NCBI GenBank assembly: GCA_017445085.1
Contig: JAFSUT010000055.1
Coordinates: forward strand, 1-34,699
Reading direction: 5' to 3'
From: Clostridia bacterium
GTDB lineage: Bacteria > Bacillota > Clostridia > Oscillospirales > CAG-272
Length of the DNA stretch: 34,699 nucleotides
Each line of letters starts with the position of its first letter. Position 1 is the first letter of the stretch. The position numbers and the translations under genes were made by a program. The notes beneath the pieces are model-generated. The model saw nothing but the letters and a program-made list of their open reading frames with translations, made no database searches and was not told the origin of the DNA. Positions 1 through 8,063 of this stretch are shown here, piece after piece.

Positions 1-1102
1 GGCGCCTTTCGCTCATTTCGGCAATGGCGATGGTCGGACGCTCCAGGCTCGCGGAGATGCGGTCGGTAAACTTGTCAAAGCGCATCCAAAGTGGGTCTTT
101 CCTCGCGGCATATCTTGCGTACCGGAAGGTCGCCATGCGAATGAGCGGGATGAGGAGGAGCATGATGAGATGCTGGATGAGGAGCCAGATGAGTTTGTTG
201 ATTTTCACCTTCCAGACAATCATATTGGTGTAGTAGACAAGGTGTGAAACGAAGAAGAAGTAGTGGTTGACGGTGACGGAGGTAAAGGCGAAAACCACAA
301 CGTCCAGGGCGGCGTAGGCGAGATAAGAGAGAATACAAACGCGGTAGTAGGTTTGTTTCCTGTGCATCCCGGCGTAACTTGCCAGGTGAAAAATAAAGTA
401 GAGGAGAAAGATAAACGTGGCGATGCCTATGGAAACGAGTTTGGACATCAAACTTGCCTTTAACAGATTCCCGGTTAAAACCAGATAACAGAGAGAGGAG
501 ATGAGCGAGGAAAAGAGAAACAGCAGAAAAAGCTCGGTGAAAAACAGTTTCCAATAGCGGGGGGAAACCAAAAAGTCGAGATATTTGTGCAGAGGTTTTG
601 TGACGCGGTGGAGAAACGCGGACAGATGAAAAGGCTCGTCCAGGTGGAAGAGCCGCATCCAAAAGGCGGCAAGCGCGTCCGAGAGTTTATGAAATAACGT
701 ATAGAGCAGGGGAAAGAAGATCGTCAGCACAAACAAAATGCCGAAAAAGAGCGAAAAGGCGATCTTTTTGCCGGAATAGATGAGGGTAAACACCCGCGTG
801 ATGCCGAAAAAGCCGTCAAACACATTGTCCGGCAGATACTGAAGTGCAAGCAGGGCAAGCGCGGCATACAGGCACAGGGCAGACAGCGACACGGTCATAT
901 AGGTCTTTATACGATGGTGGCGCCGGCATCGCCGCAGCCGCAAAACATAGGTATAGAGAAACAGCAGGGCGGCGGCGACCGAAACGACGCCGTGCAGATT
1001 CGGGAAATTTTCGGAGAGCAGGTTTGCAAAGAAAGAGAAGACTGCGGAGAAAAACAGAAGATAAAGCAGATATTTCCCAACTCGAACAGATAATTCTTTC
1101 AT
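1..1102 (-). CDS. Multi-pass membrane protein, 3' end beyond window edge
   Basis: An open reading frame starts at the ATG at 1102 and stays open for 367 codons to the left edge, so its C-terminus lies outside the window. AGGAG (plus positions 1108-1112) sits 5 nt before the start. The protein begins MKELSVRVGKYLLYLLFF and contains at least seven hydrophobic stretches rich in Leu, Phe and Tyr, separated by short basic loops. The visible end is more polar (KFTDRISASLERPTIAIAEM) and resembles a cytoplasmic segment. I do not recognise the family. A near-consensus promoter lies directly upstream. The gene points away from the phage block, so it is probably host sequence flanking it. A short sequence near its visible end recurs to the right of the phage block. 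Confidence 0.75.
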   Translation of the reverse strand, partial: MKELSVRVGKYLLYLLFFSAVFSFFANLLSENFPNLHGVVSVAAALLFLYTYVLRLRRCRRHHRIKTYMTVSLSALCLYAALALLALQYLPDNVFDGFFGITRVFTLIYSGKKIAFSLFFGILFVLTIFFPLLYTLFHKLSDALAAFWMRLFHLDEPFHLSAFLHRVTKPLHKYLDFLVSPRYWKLFFTELFLLFLFSSLISSLCYLVLTGNLLKASLMSKLVSIGIATFIFLLYFIFHLASYAGMHRKQTYYRVCILSYLAYAALDVVVFAFTSVTVNHYFFFVSHLVYYTNMIVWKVKINKLIWLLIQHLIMLLLIPLIRMATFRYARYAARKDPLWMRFDKFTDRISASLERPTIAIAEMSERR

Positions 1103-1138
1103 ACATACTCCTATCGGTACGATTTATCATTATTTTTA

Positions 1139-1167
1139 ATTATACTATATCGTATTGAAATTTTCAA
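1139..1167 (-). promoter_or_regulatory. SigA-type promoter of the left membrane protein gene
   Basis: Read on the minus strand: TTGAAA (1162-1167), a 17-nt spacer and a perfect TATAAT (1139-1144), about 37 nt before the ATG at 1102. The -35 overlaps the small palindrome TTGAAATTTTCAA (1155-1167), which could be an operator. Confidence 0.75.
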
Positions 1168-1217
1168 CACCTTTTTATCAGATCGTCGGTTTTCGGGGGC
1201 GGCGATTTTTTGCGCGT

Positions 1218-1251
1218 CGGGGAGAGATCTTGTTTCTCCCCGATTTTTTTT
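1218..1251 (+). terminator. Hairpin plus T-run upstream of the phage block
   Basis: CGGGGAGA (1218-1225) pairs with TCTCCCCG (1235-1242) and is followed by A and eight T. It has the form of an intrinsic terminator for plus-strand transcripts, but no plus-strand gene precedes it in the window. It may be a leader attenuator of the phage operon, or the end of a lost upstream gene. A second small hairpin, GCGGCG/CGCCGC (1307-1324), lies just before the terS ribosome binding site. Confidence 0.6.
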
Positions 1252-1342
1252 GCGCGCGGGAAAAACTTGCCGAAAAATCCCGACTTTTTTTCGGATAATC
1301 AAAGATGCGGCGGGAAAACGCCGCGGAAAGGAGGGAGATGTT

Positions 1343-1684
1343 ATGAGGAAAACCGAAGCGATTTTGAAGGACGCCGCCGCGGCGCTCGACGACGGGATCG
1401 CCGACCGTGACGAGATCCTGCGCGCGCTGACAAAGATCCTGCGCCGCGAGGCGTCCGAGGACGCGCTGCAAAAGGTGCGCACCGAAAACTACGTCCCCGA
1501 CGCCTACGGCGACGTCATCCGGCAGAAAGACGAAAAGGTGGAAACCGTAAAGATCCGCCCGCGCCTTGCTGACGTGATCCGTGCGGCGGAACTGCTCGGC
1601 AGGGCAAACGGGCTCTTTACGGCGCACGCCTGCGGCGACCTTGCCGTGCCGCTCGTCTTTTGCGGTGAGGACGAGCTGAAATGA
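1343..1684 (+). CDS. terS: Terminase small subunit-like protein lacking the N-terminal HTH
   Basis: The product has 113 residues. ATG 1343 is chosen because AAAGGAGGG (1328-1335) precedes it at good spacing; in-frame ATGs further left have no such site. The segment DEILRALTKILRREASED and the late segment VRPxLADVIRAAELLGRANGLFT-like (actual sequence begins KIRPRLADVIRAAELLG) resemble the C-terminal half of the Terminase_2 small-subunit family, which ends in a similar AAELLGKxxGLF motif. Family members usually carry about 60-70 more residues at the N-terminus with a helix-turn-helix that recognises packaging DNA; that part is absent here. The stop overlaps the terL start (ATGA), so the two genes are translationally coupled. 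The family call rests on motif resemblance and gene order. Confidence 0.65.
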   Translation: MRKTEAILKDAAAALDDGIADRDEILRALTKILRREASEDALQKVRTENYVPDAYGDVIRQKDEKVETVKIRPRLADVIRAAELLGRANGLFTAHACGDLAVPLVFCGEDELK

Positions 1685-3012
1685 GCGAGCTTTATTTGCC
1701 GCAGATCGTCGGTGGCGGATACGCCGAGTTTTGGAAGTGCCGCACGCGCTATCGCGTAGTCAAGGGCTCGCGCGCGTCCAAAAAGAGCAAGACGGCGGCG
1801 CTGTGGTACATCTACCATCTGCTGAAGTATCCGGCGGCAAATCTGCTCGTCGTGCGCAGAACCTACCGCACGCTCGAGCGCTCGGCGTTTGCCGAACTCA
1901 AATGGGCGATTTCGCGCTTCGGCGTCACCGACCGCTTTGAGATCAAGCAGTCGCCGCTGGAGATCACCGTCAAAGAGACCGGGCAAAAGATCTTTTTTGC
2001 AGGACTGGACGACCCGCTCAAACTCACGTCCATCACGGTGGAAACCGGGTGCCTGTGCTGGATGTGGATCGAGGAAGCCTACGAGATCGAAAGCGAGGAT
2101 AAGTTTAACACGCTCGACGAGTCGATCCGGGGCGAGGTGCCGAGGGGACTGTTTAAGCAGATCACGCTCACATTTAATCCGTGGAGCGCGGAACATTGGC
2201 TGCGCCGCCGCTTTTTTGACCGCAAAAGTCCGGACGTCTTTGCCATGACGGTAAATTACAAGGTCAACGAGTGGCTGGACGAGAGCGATCTCCGGATGTT
2301 TGAGGAAATGCGGGTGCGAGAGCCCGAGCGCTACCGCGTATGCGGTCTCGGCGAGTGGGGCGTCGGCGGCGGGCAGTTCTTCTCGGAATTTCGCACCGAT
2401 ATCCACGTCGTAAAACCCGCGCCTCTGCCGCCCGGCGCGCGCATCTACCGCGCCATCGACTACGGGCTGGACGCGCTTGCCTGCCTGTTTATCGCGGTGG
2501 ACAGCGCCGACCGCGCGCTCGTCTTTCGCGAAGTGTACGAAAAAAATCTCATCGTATCCTCCGCGGCGGCGGCAATTTCGGCGGCGAGTGTGGGGCTTGC
2601 GATCTACCGCACGTTTGCACCGCCGGATCTGCGCGCCCGACAAAAGGACAGCGGCAACAGCATTTTTGATCTGTTTTGCCGCAGCGGCATCCTGCTCACC
2701 CCCGCCGACAACAACCGCGTGGACGGTTGGCTTGCCCTCAAAGAATGGCTCAAGGTGACCACGGCGCCCGACGGCAGCGAGGACGCGCGCCTGCATATTT
2801 CCACCGACTGCGAAAACCTCTTGCGATGCCTGCCGCTCCTCCTCTCCGACAAGAAAAAGATCGGCGACTGCGCCACCGAGCCGCATGAACTCACGCATCT
2901 GCCCGACGCACTCCGCTATTTTGCCGCAAGCCACAAGCGCCCGCCGAAAGAAAAAAACGCCGCACGCCTCCGCGACTTCACGGGGAAGTACGGGCGGCAC
3001 GGACGGTTTTGA
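1681..3012 (+). CDS. terL: Phage terminase large subunit (PBSX/Terminase_3 type)
   Basis: This is the DNA-packaging motor: an ATPase that pumps DNA through the portal plus a nuclease that cuts the concatemer. It has 443 residues, normal for the family. The ATPase half has a modified Walker A, GSRASKKSKT (residues 29-38, the form seen in many PBSX-type terminases), a Walker B ending in WIEE (about 129-132) and a coupling-type TFNPWS (164-169). The nuclease half shows the RuvC-like first acidic cluster AIDYGLD (258-264) and the late metal-ligand motif HLPDALRY (Asp about 409). No catalytic motif is missing. It overlaps terS by 4 nt and precedes a small zinc-finger-like gene and the portal, the usual order. 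Confidence 0.95.
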   Translation: MSELYLPQIVGGGYAEFWKCRTRYRVVKGSRASKKSKTAALWYIYHLLKYPAANLLVVRRTYRTLERSAFAELKWAISRFGVTDRFEIKQSPLEITVKETGQKIFFAGLDDPLKLTSITVETGCLCWMWIEEAYEIESEDKFNTLDESIRGEVPRGLFKQITLTFNPWSAEHWLRRRFFDRKSPDVFAMTVNYKVNEWLDESDLRMFEEMRVREPERYRVCGLGEWGVGGGQFFSEFRTDIHVVKPAPLPPGARIYRAIDYGLDALACLFIAVDSADRALVFREVYEKNLIVSSAAAAISAASVGLAIYRTFAPPDLRARQKDSGNSIFDLFCRSGILLTPADNNRVDGWLALKEWLKVTTAPDGSEDARLHISTDCENLLRCLPLLLSDKKKIGDCATEPHELTHLPDALRYFAASHKRPPKEKNAARLRDFTGKYGRHGRF

Positions 3013-3032
3013 GCCGTCCCGAAAGGAAGAAT

Positions 3033-3242
3033 ATGAAAGAAATCACAGTCAAAAAGGCAAAGCATCTCTGTATGATGCCCGCCTGCAAAAACACCGATAC
3101 CTATAAGGTGTCGGGCAGCCGTTCGATCCTCGGCGGATTTTATCTTTGCGGGGACTGCATCGCGCAAATGGCGGCCGCCATTGCCGCCCCCGGCGGCAAA
3201 AAGCGCGCGGGTCGGACCGCCGCCGAAAAGAAAGAGGGGTAA
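3033..3242 (+). CDS. Small Cys4 zinc-binding-like phage protein
   Basis: The product has 69 residues. ATG 3033 follows GAAAGGAAG at suitable spacing; the upstream in-frame start at 3009 would read through the terL end and has no better site. It contains two cysteine pairs, CMMPAC (13-18) and CGDC near residue 39, the spacing of a small zinc ribbon or treble clef. The tail is Lys/Arg/Ala-rich (GGKKRAGRTAAEKK), which suggests nucleic-acid contact. Small zinc proteins between terminase and portal are common in phages of Clostridia, but I cannot assign a role. Confidence 0.7.
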   Translation: MKEITVKKAKHLCMMPACKNTDTYKVSGSRSILGGFYLCGDCIAQMAAAIAAPGGKKRAGRTAAEKKEG

Positions 3243-3246
3243 ACGC

Positions 3247-3495
3247 GTGGAAGTTTGCACCCTTTTGCTCCTGCTCGTCCTCGTCCTCCTTGACGTCTGC
3301 GTGTTTTATCGCCTGCAAAAGTTTTGCGCCGCCGCCCGCGGTGAAAAAGGTGCGCCGCGCCGCCCGGGGCGCACGCGGCATCTCTCGATGCACAGGAATT
3401 CGATCGCCGCGTACAAGGCGGGCGGCAGTCCGCGCGCCCCACTTGCAAAAAGCGACGGCGCACCGCGCACAGAAAGGAATAAACAAGACAAATGA
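3247..3495 (+). CDS. Small single-pass membrane protein in the phage packaging module
   Basis: The product has 82 residues with a GTG start at 3247, chosen because AGAGGGG precedes it and the hydrophobic segment begins at once (VCTLLLLLVLVLLDVCVFY, residues 3-21). The rest is short, basic and Arg/Ala/Pro-rich. The stop overlaps the portal start (ATGA at 3492), which supports translation. It has the shape of a one-pass inner-membrane protein with a basic cytoplasmic tail. No family is recognised. A spurious ORF is possible, but start, spacing and coupling all fit. Confidence 0.55.
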   Translation: MEVCTLLLLLVLVLLDVCVFYRLQKFCAAARGEKGAPRRPGRTRHLSMHRNSIAAYKAGGSPRAPLAKSDGAPRTERNKQDK

Positions 3496-5384
3496 AATGG
3501 TTCAATTTTAAGGAAAAAAGCAGACCGCGCGGCGAGGCGCGCGAGGATCTGCTGGCGCAGATCGACGCCGAGTGCCGCCGCCGTCACGCCGAGCGCCGAC
3601 CGCTCGAACTGTGCTGGATGCTCTCCGCGGATTTTTTTGCCGGACATCAGTATTGCGACATCAATCCGTACAGCCGTGAGATCTCCGACTACACGCCGCC
3701 GTACGATTTTATGGAGCGCGGCGTGTTCAATCGCATCGCGCCCCTGATCGAAACGCGCATCGCCAATCTCAAACTGCTGGACCTTTCGCAAGTCGTGCGC
3801 CCGGCGACCGCGGAGATCGCCGACTACGAAAAAAGTCTGGTCGCCACGCGCCTGCTCACCTCGCTGAAAGCCGAGGGCGGCTTTGCGGACAAGTGTGACA
3901 ATCTGCTCCTTTGGAGCGAGATCTGCGGCACCTCCTTTTTACTTTCCTGGTGGGACAGTCGGGCGGGAGACGTCATCGAGGGGGCGGACGGGCAGCGCCT
4001 GCCGCTCGGCAAACTCGAATACGGGGTGCTGACGCCGTACGAGGTGCTCCCCGAGAGCGTCTACAAAGAAAATCTCGCAGATCAGTCCTCGATCATCATC
4101 GAGCAGGTGGTACCCGTGGCAGAGGTCGACCGCCGCTACGGCGTGCGGGTAAAGCCCTGCAAAGCCAACGTGTATACGCTCACACCGAAAGCCGGGACAG
4201 GGGGATTTGGCTATATCGGCACCACCTTCGGCATTACCGAGACCGCGGCGGAAAACGCCACGCTCGTGCGCACCTGGATGGAAAAGCCAAACGCCCTCTA
4301 TCCGTCGGGGCGTATGGTCATCGCCACGCCCGACCGCATTTTGTGGTACGGCAGTCTGCCGATGGAGGAGTATCCGCTGGCGGTGATGCGCTGTAAGCGC
4401 GTCCCGGGACTCTTTTTCGGCAAGTCGGTGATCGAGGAACTCATCCCGCTCCAGCGTGCGTACAACGGCGTCAAAAACAAGATCCACGACGCGATCCGCA
4501 CGCTGGCGTTGAATCCGCTGCTCGTGCCCGAGGGGGCGGTGGCGGATATGGACGAACTTGCCGCCAACGGACTTGCCCCCGGGGACATCCTCGAATACGA
4601 TCCCGCCCGCGGCGAGCCGAAAGCCTTTGAGGGCGGCAAACTGCAAAGCGAGATCTTCACCGCCTGCGAAAATCTGGCGCGGGAAATGGAGTACACGGCG
4701 GGGCTCTCGCACCTCGGCGCCACCGGCAACGCTGCCTCTGCTCTGACCAGCGCCAGCGCCATCGACCGCCTGCGCGCCATCGACGGCGTGCGCCTTGCGC
4801 TGACCGGCGACAATCTGCGAAATTGCGTTTCGTCGGCGGCGCGCATCTGGCTGCACCTTTGCAAGATCCACGGCAAGGTGGCGCACACGGCGGCGCTTTG
4901 CCCGTCCGACCTATCCGCCGTCCTCTCCTGGAGCGGCGACGACCTCAACTCTCCCTACGTCGAGTTCGTTTCGGAAAACACACTGCTCTATGACGAGGCC
5001 ACGCGCCTCTCGGCGCTGAAAGACGGCGTTTCGCTGGGGCTGTTTTGCGACGATACGGGCAAGATCCCGCGCCGCGTGAAGAAGAAACTGCTTGCACGGA
5101 TGCACATCGGGGATTTCCTGCGCACGCTGGACGAGGATGAGCGCGGCGAGGCGGCGGCAAGGCGGGAAAACCGCCTCCTGCTTGCGGGGACGGCGGTGGA
5201 TATCGGCATTTGCGACGATGACGAGCTGCATCTCGAACTGCACCGCCGCGCCGCCCTCGACTACGACTATGAAAAATTGCGGAAGGCGTCGCCTGCGTCC
5301 GCCGCGGCACTTGAAGCGCATATTGCCGCGCATCTGGCGAGAATGGAGAAACAAAATGAACGAAAAGAATCTGCCGACGCTTGA
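3492..5384 (+). CDS. Portal (head-tail connector) protein, podovirus P22/T7-like
   Basis: The product has 630 residues. The portal forms the dodecameric ring at the capsid vertex through which the terminase loads DNA. The start is MKWFNFKEKSRP and the middle contains segments typical of portals: the polar DFMERGVFNRIAPLIETR-like stretch, a wing region with PYEVLPESV, and the helical stem region LIPLQRAYNGVKNKIHDAI followed by an Ala/Ser-rich EYTAGLSHLGATGNAASALTS-type tunnel-loop region. Its large size, terS-terL neighbours and a scaffold-like gene directly downstream fit a P22/T7-type portal better than the shorter siphophage (SPP1/HK97) types. The last 29 nt overlap the next gene. The fold assignment is from resemblance, not from a search. 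Confidence 0.85.
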   Translation: MKWFNFKEKSRPRGEAREDLLAQIDAECRRRHAERRPLELCWMLSADFFAGHQYCDINPYSREISDYTPPYDFMERGVFNRIAPLIETRIANLKLLDLSQVVRPATAEIADYEKSLVATRLLTSLKAEGGFADKCDNLLLWSEICGTSFLLSWWDSRAGDVIEGADGQRLPLGKLEYGVLTPYEVLPESVYKENLADQSSIIIEQVVPVAEVDRRYGVRVKPCKANVYTLTPKAGTGGFGYIGTTFGITETAAENATLVRTWMEKPNALYPSGRMVIATPDRILWYGSLPMEEYPLAVMRCKRVPGLFFGKSVIEELIPLQRAYNGVKNKIHDAIRTLALNPLLVPEGAVADMDELAANGLAPGDILEYDPARGEPKAFEGGKLQSEIFTACENLAREMEYTAGLSHLGATGNAASALTSASAIDRLRAIDGVRLALTGDNLRNCVSSAARIWLHLCKIHGKVAHTAALCPSDLSAVLSWSGDDLNSPYVEFVSENTLLYDEATRLSALKDGVSLGLFCDDTGKIPRRVKKKLLARMHIGDFLRTLDEDERGEAAARRENRLLLAGTAVDIGICDDDELHLELHRRAALDYDYEKLRKASPASAAALEAHIAAHLARMEKQNERKESADA

Positions 5385-5907
5385 TTTTGCGGCGCTTTCC
5401 GCCATGGGTGAGGAAGAGCGCACGGCGGCGCTTGCCGCCTACCAAACGGCGATGGACGAGTTTCGCGCCGAACTTTCCGCCGACAATGAGCGCACGGCGG
5501 CGCTGGAAGGCGAACTCAAAACCGCAAAGTACGAGGCGGCAAAATACCGCCTCGGGTGCACGCCCGAACTTGACGGCTTTTCCGCACGCCTCGGTGAAAT
5601 CGAAAAAATCATCGAGAGTATGCCGGCGCTCGCCGCTCTTTCGGACGAGGAAAGACTGCGCACCGCCTACTACATCGACCGCGGCAAAACGCAAAAGCCG
5701 CAGGGCGGCGAAAACCTCGCCAAAACGCTTGCCGAAGATCCGGAGGCACTGCGCCTGGCGGGGAAACTGCTGCTGGACGAACTCGGCGGCGGCGCCCCCG
5801 CGCTGTTTGCCACCGCCGGCGGTGCAAGTCTGCCGCTCGGCACAAACGAAAAGCCGAAAACGCTGGATGAGGCGGGCGCACTTGCCCGCAAAGCGTTCGG
5901 CGTATAA
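5356..5907 (+). CDS. Probable capsid scaffolding protein
   Basis: The product has 183 residues. ATG 5356 follows GGAG (5345-5348) and overlaps the portal end by 29 nt in another frame. The N-terminal half is a charged, Ala/Glu-rich helix with coiled-coil character (EEERTAALAAYQTAMDEF and following, about residues 18-65); the rest is helical with a short Gly/Ala-rich hinge. Small acidic helical proteins between portal and coat genes are scaffolds in most tailed phages. No catalytic protease motif is visible, so it is a scaffold only. The function is inferred from position and composition. Confidence 0.75.
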   Translation: MNEKNLPTLDFAALSAMGEEERTAALAAYQTAMDEFRAELSADNERTAALEGELKTAKYEAAKYRLGCTPELDGFSARLGEIEKIIESMPALAALSDEERLRTAYYIDRGKTQKPQGGENLAKTLAEDPEALRLAGKLLLDELGGGAPALFATAGGASLPLGTNEKPKTLDEAGALARKAFGV

Positions 5908-5938
5908 TTCAATTTTTGAAATCTGAAGGAGAAATATT

Positions 5939-7129
5939 ATGGCACAGATGTTAACCAAAATCGAAGCAATTCTCAAAGACAAGTATCAGCCCGCGCTGGC
6001 AAACCAAATCGGCGTGGAGCCGTCGCCTTTTCTTGAAAAGATCAAAAAAGTGGACCTGCGCAACAACACCATCCGCTGCGCCGCGCCGATCGGCATCGGC
6101 GGCGGTTTCGGTTTCGGCGCGGAGGGCGTCGGCACGCCGAAGGCGGGCGCACAGCGCTACGCCGCCTTTGAAGTGAGCGCGGTCGATATGTACGTCGATT
6201 TGCAGATCTCCAACAAGACGGTCGCGCTGGCAAGCGGCAACGCCTCCTCGATGATCGACGCGCTCGACGGTGAGATCAAAGGCTCCTACGCCGCCGCAAA
6301 GTGGAATCTCAGCCGTGCGCTCTTCGGCGACGGCAGCGGCGTTTTGACCACCGTCAGCGCCGTGTCTACCGCAAACGGGCGCAGCACGCTGACGGTCGCC
6401 GACGTCAAAAACGTGATCGAAGGGCTGCGCATCGACCTCTACGACGTGGATGAAGACGGCGCGGCGACCCTTGCCGAGGGCGGCAGCGGCGCGCGCATCC
6501 TCTCGATCGACCGCGCACAAAAGACGGTGACCGTGGAGGGCACGATGCGCCTCGGTGAGGACAGCGGCTTTATCACCGTGCAGGGCAGCTACAACCGCGA
6601 GCTTTGCGGTCTCGGCGCGATCTTTACCGGCGAGAGCATCTACGGGCTGTCGAAAAGCGCAAATCCGTGGCTTATGCCGATCACCGTTGATGCAAACCAT
6701 GAGATCACCGACCTCGTTCTCTACCGCGGCGTAAAGCAGGCAAAGGACTACAAGGGGACAAACATCGACCTCATCATGATGGGCGACGACGCGTTCCTTG
6801 CTTACCAGGACTATATGCGCACCAACAACGTGGTCGTCACCGACAAGCACCAGTTTGTCGGCGGCGCGGTCGGCTACAAAGTGCTGGTCGGCTCTAATGA
6901 AGTCGTCATCGTCAACGAGCGCTTTGTTCCTGCAAACGAGGCGTGGGGCGTGGACACCTCGACCTTCTATCTTGAAGCGACCCCGTGGAGCTTTATGGAA
7001 AAGGACGGCGGGATCTTCGTGCCGATGCCCGATACGTCGATCTTCCGCGCACTTCTTGCCTCCTACGGCAACCTGATGTGTACAAATCCCGGCGGCGTTG
7101 TCCGTTTCACAAACGCAGACGAGCAGTAA
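5939..7129 (+). CDS. Major capsid protein
   Basis: The product has 396 residues, starting at ATG 5939 behind a strong AAGGAG (5926-5931). Position after portal and scaffold, size, and composition (beta-rich, Gly/Ala/Val-rich, with a long N-terminal helix KIEAILKDKYQPALANQI) identify the coat protein, which in tailed phages has the HK97 fold. Recognisable features are the E-loop-like stretch with FGFGAEGVGTPKAGAQ (about 59-74) and late strands around TDKHQFVGGAVGYKVLVG and FLEATPWSFMEKDGG-like sequence near the C-terminus. No separate protease gene is present. A perfect hairpin follows directly, as often seen after highly expressed coat genes. Confidence 0.88.
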   Translation: MAQMLTKIEAILKDKYQPALANQIGVEPSPFLEKIKKVDLRNNTIRCAAPIGIGGGFGFGAEGVGTPKAGAQRYAAFEVSAVDMYVDLQISNKTVALASGNASSMIDALDGEIKGSYAAAKWNLSRALFGDGSGVLTTVSAVSTANGRSTLTVADVKNVIEGLRIDLYDVDEDGAATLAEGGSGARILSIDRAQKTVTVEGTMRLGEDSGFITVQGSYNRELCGLGAIFTGESIYGLSKSANPWLMPITVDANHEITDLVLYRGVKQAKDYKGTNIDLIMMGDDAFLAYQDYMRTNNVVVTDKHQFVGGAVGYKVLVGSNEVVIVNERFVPANEAWGVDTSTFYLEATPWSFMEKDGGIFVPMPDTSIFRALLASYGNLMCTNPGGVVRFTNADEQ

Positions 7130-7132
7130 ATC

Positions 7133-7160
7133 AAAACGGGGCGGGCGACCGCCCCGTTTT
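7133..7160 (+). terminator. Perfect 12-bp hairpin after the coat gene
   Basis: AAAACGGGGCGG (7133-7144) pairs fully with CCGCCCCGTTTT (7149-7160) around GCGA. The T-run is short and lies within the stem, so it may act as a partial terminator or as an RNA-stabilising 3' end that raises coat expression over the downstream connector genes. Confidence 0.65.
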
Positions 7161-7184
7161 CAAAAAAAACAGGAAGGAACGTAT

Positions 7185-7526
7185 ATGAATCTCAAAAAAC
7201 TCTATACCGCACTGCTTTGCGAAGTGGATGAAGACCTCACCGTCAACCGCTTTTTATTTGCGGTGGATGCGGCGATGGGCGCCATGCTCTCAGCGGCGCC
7301 GCCCGCGGACGTTTTGTGCGGTGAAGACTACCGTGCGCCCGAAACGCTGGAGGATCCGCTGGACCTGACCGCGCCGTTTCGCGCGCCGTTTATCGCATAT
7401 CTGTGCGGCTGTCTGCAAAAGGACGAGGCAAAGATGAAAAACGCACAGGCGCTTGCCGACCGTGCGTATCTCTCGCTTTGGCGCGCGCGGGCAAAGGGAA
7501 AACGGCTGAAAGGAGATCGTTGGTAA
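7185..7526 (+). CDS. Phage head-completion/connector-region protein, function unassigned
   Basis: The product has 113 residues. ATG 7185 follows AGGAAGGA; the upstream in-frame start would run through the hairpin. It is mostly helical: an N-terminal helix (LKKLYTALLCEVDEDLTVNRF), a middle acidic loop (CGEDYRAPETLEDPLDLT), then a helix ending in a basic tail (RARAKGKRLKGDRW). A small protein between coat and adaptor genes in podoviral clusters is usually a head-tail joining or decoration protein. I do not recognise a named family. It abuts the next gene with no gap. Confidence 0.65.
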   Translation: MNLKKLYTALLCEVDEDLTVNRFLFAVDAAMGAMLSAAPPADVLCGEDYRAPETLEDPLDLTAPFRAPFIAYLCGCLQKDEAKMKNAQALADRAYLSLWRARAKGKRLKGDRW

Positions 7527-8063
7527 ATGAAAGTATCGGATCTGATCTCGGAGATACAAAATGAGTTTTCCGAGACGCTGTCGCTTTCGGCGTCGTATCT
7601 TTGCGGGATATACAATACCGAGGCGGCGGCGCTCGCACTTCGCCTGCCCGCCGCCGCGTCGCTCACCGCCACCGACGAGGATTTTGTCATTTCCACGTCG
7701 CTCGCCTCGTTTCAGATCGACCGCGTTTTCTGCGGCGGGCGCGAACTTCTCCGCGTGCGCCGCGGCGTTTTCGACGCGCTCGGGCAAACGTCGCTGTACG
7801 CCGTCGAGGACGGCAGGATCTACACAAATCTGCACGGGACGTTCAAGATCTCCTATCGCGCGCTGCCCCAAAAAGTCAATGCAGAAACCGCGTCGACCGT
7901 CGACCTTGCGCAGTCGCCGACGGGGATCTTGTATCTGCGTGCGGCAATGATGCGCACCGTGTATCTGTCGCTCGGCGATATCGAGGCGGCAAACGCCTGC
8001 ACGGCGGAATGTGAGCGGCTCTTTCCCGTTTTGCGTGCGGAAGTCGGAGGTGTGCGCGGGTGA
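7527..8063 (+). CDS. Head-to-tail adaptor (connector-like) protein
   Basis: The product has 178 residues; the ATG at 7527 directly follows the preceding stop and has AAAGGAG 10 nt upstream. It opens with a helix (VSDLISEIQNEFSETL), has a beta-rich middle with alternating hydrophobics, and ends in a helix (EAANACTAECERLFPVLRAEV). This shape and its place between coat and hub genes fit the adaptor that sits under the portal (P22 gp4- or T7 gp11-like position). Assignment is by position; sequence alone does not prove it. The end overlaps the next gene by 4 nt (GTGA). Confidence 0.6.
   Translation: MKVSDLISEIQNEFSETLSLSASYLCGIYNTEAAALALRLPAAASLTATDEDFVISTSLASFQIDRVFCGGRELLRVRRGVFDALGQTSLYAVEDGRIYTNLHGTFKISYRALPQKVNAETASTVDLAQSPTGILYLRAAMMRTVYLSLGDIEAANACTAECERLFPVLRAEVGGVRG

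Noticed and set aside
1504..3000. Long antisense frame opposite terL (and similar long antisense frames opposite portal, coat, hub and rnfB)
   Set aside because: These are shadow frames caused by GC-rich codon use; they have no ribosome sites and lie against genes with clear motifs.
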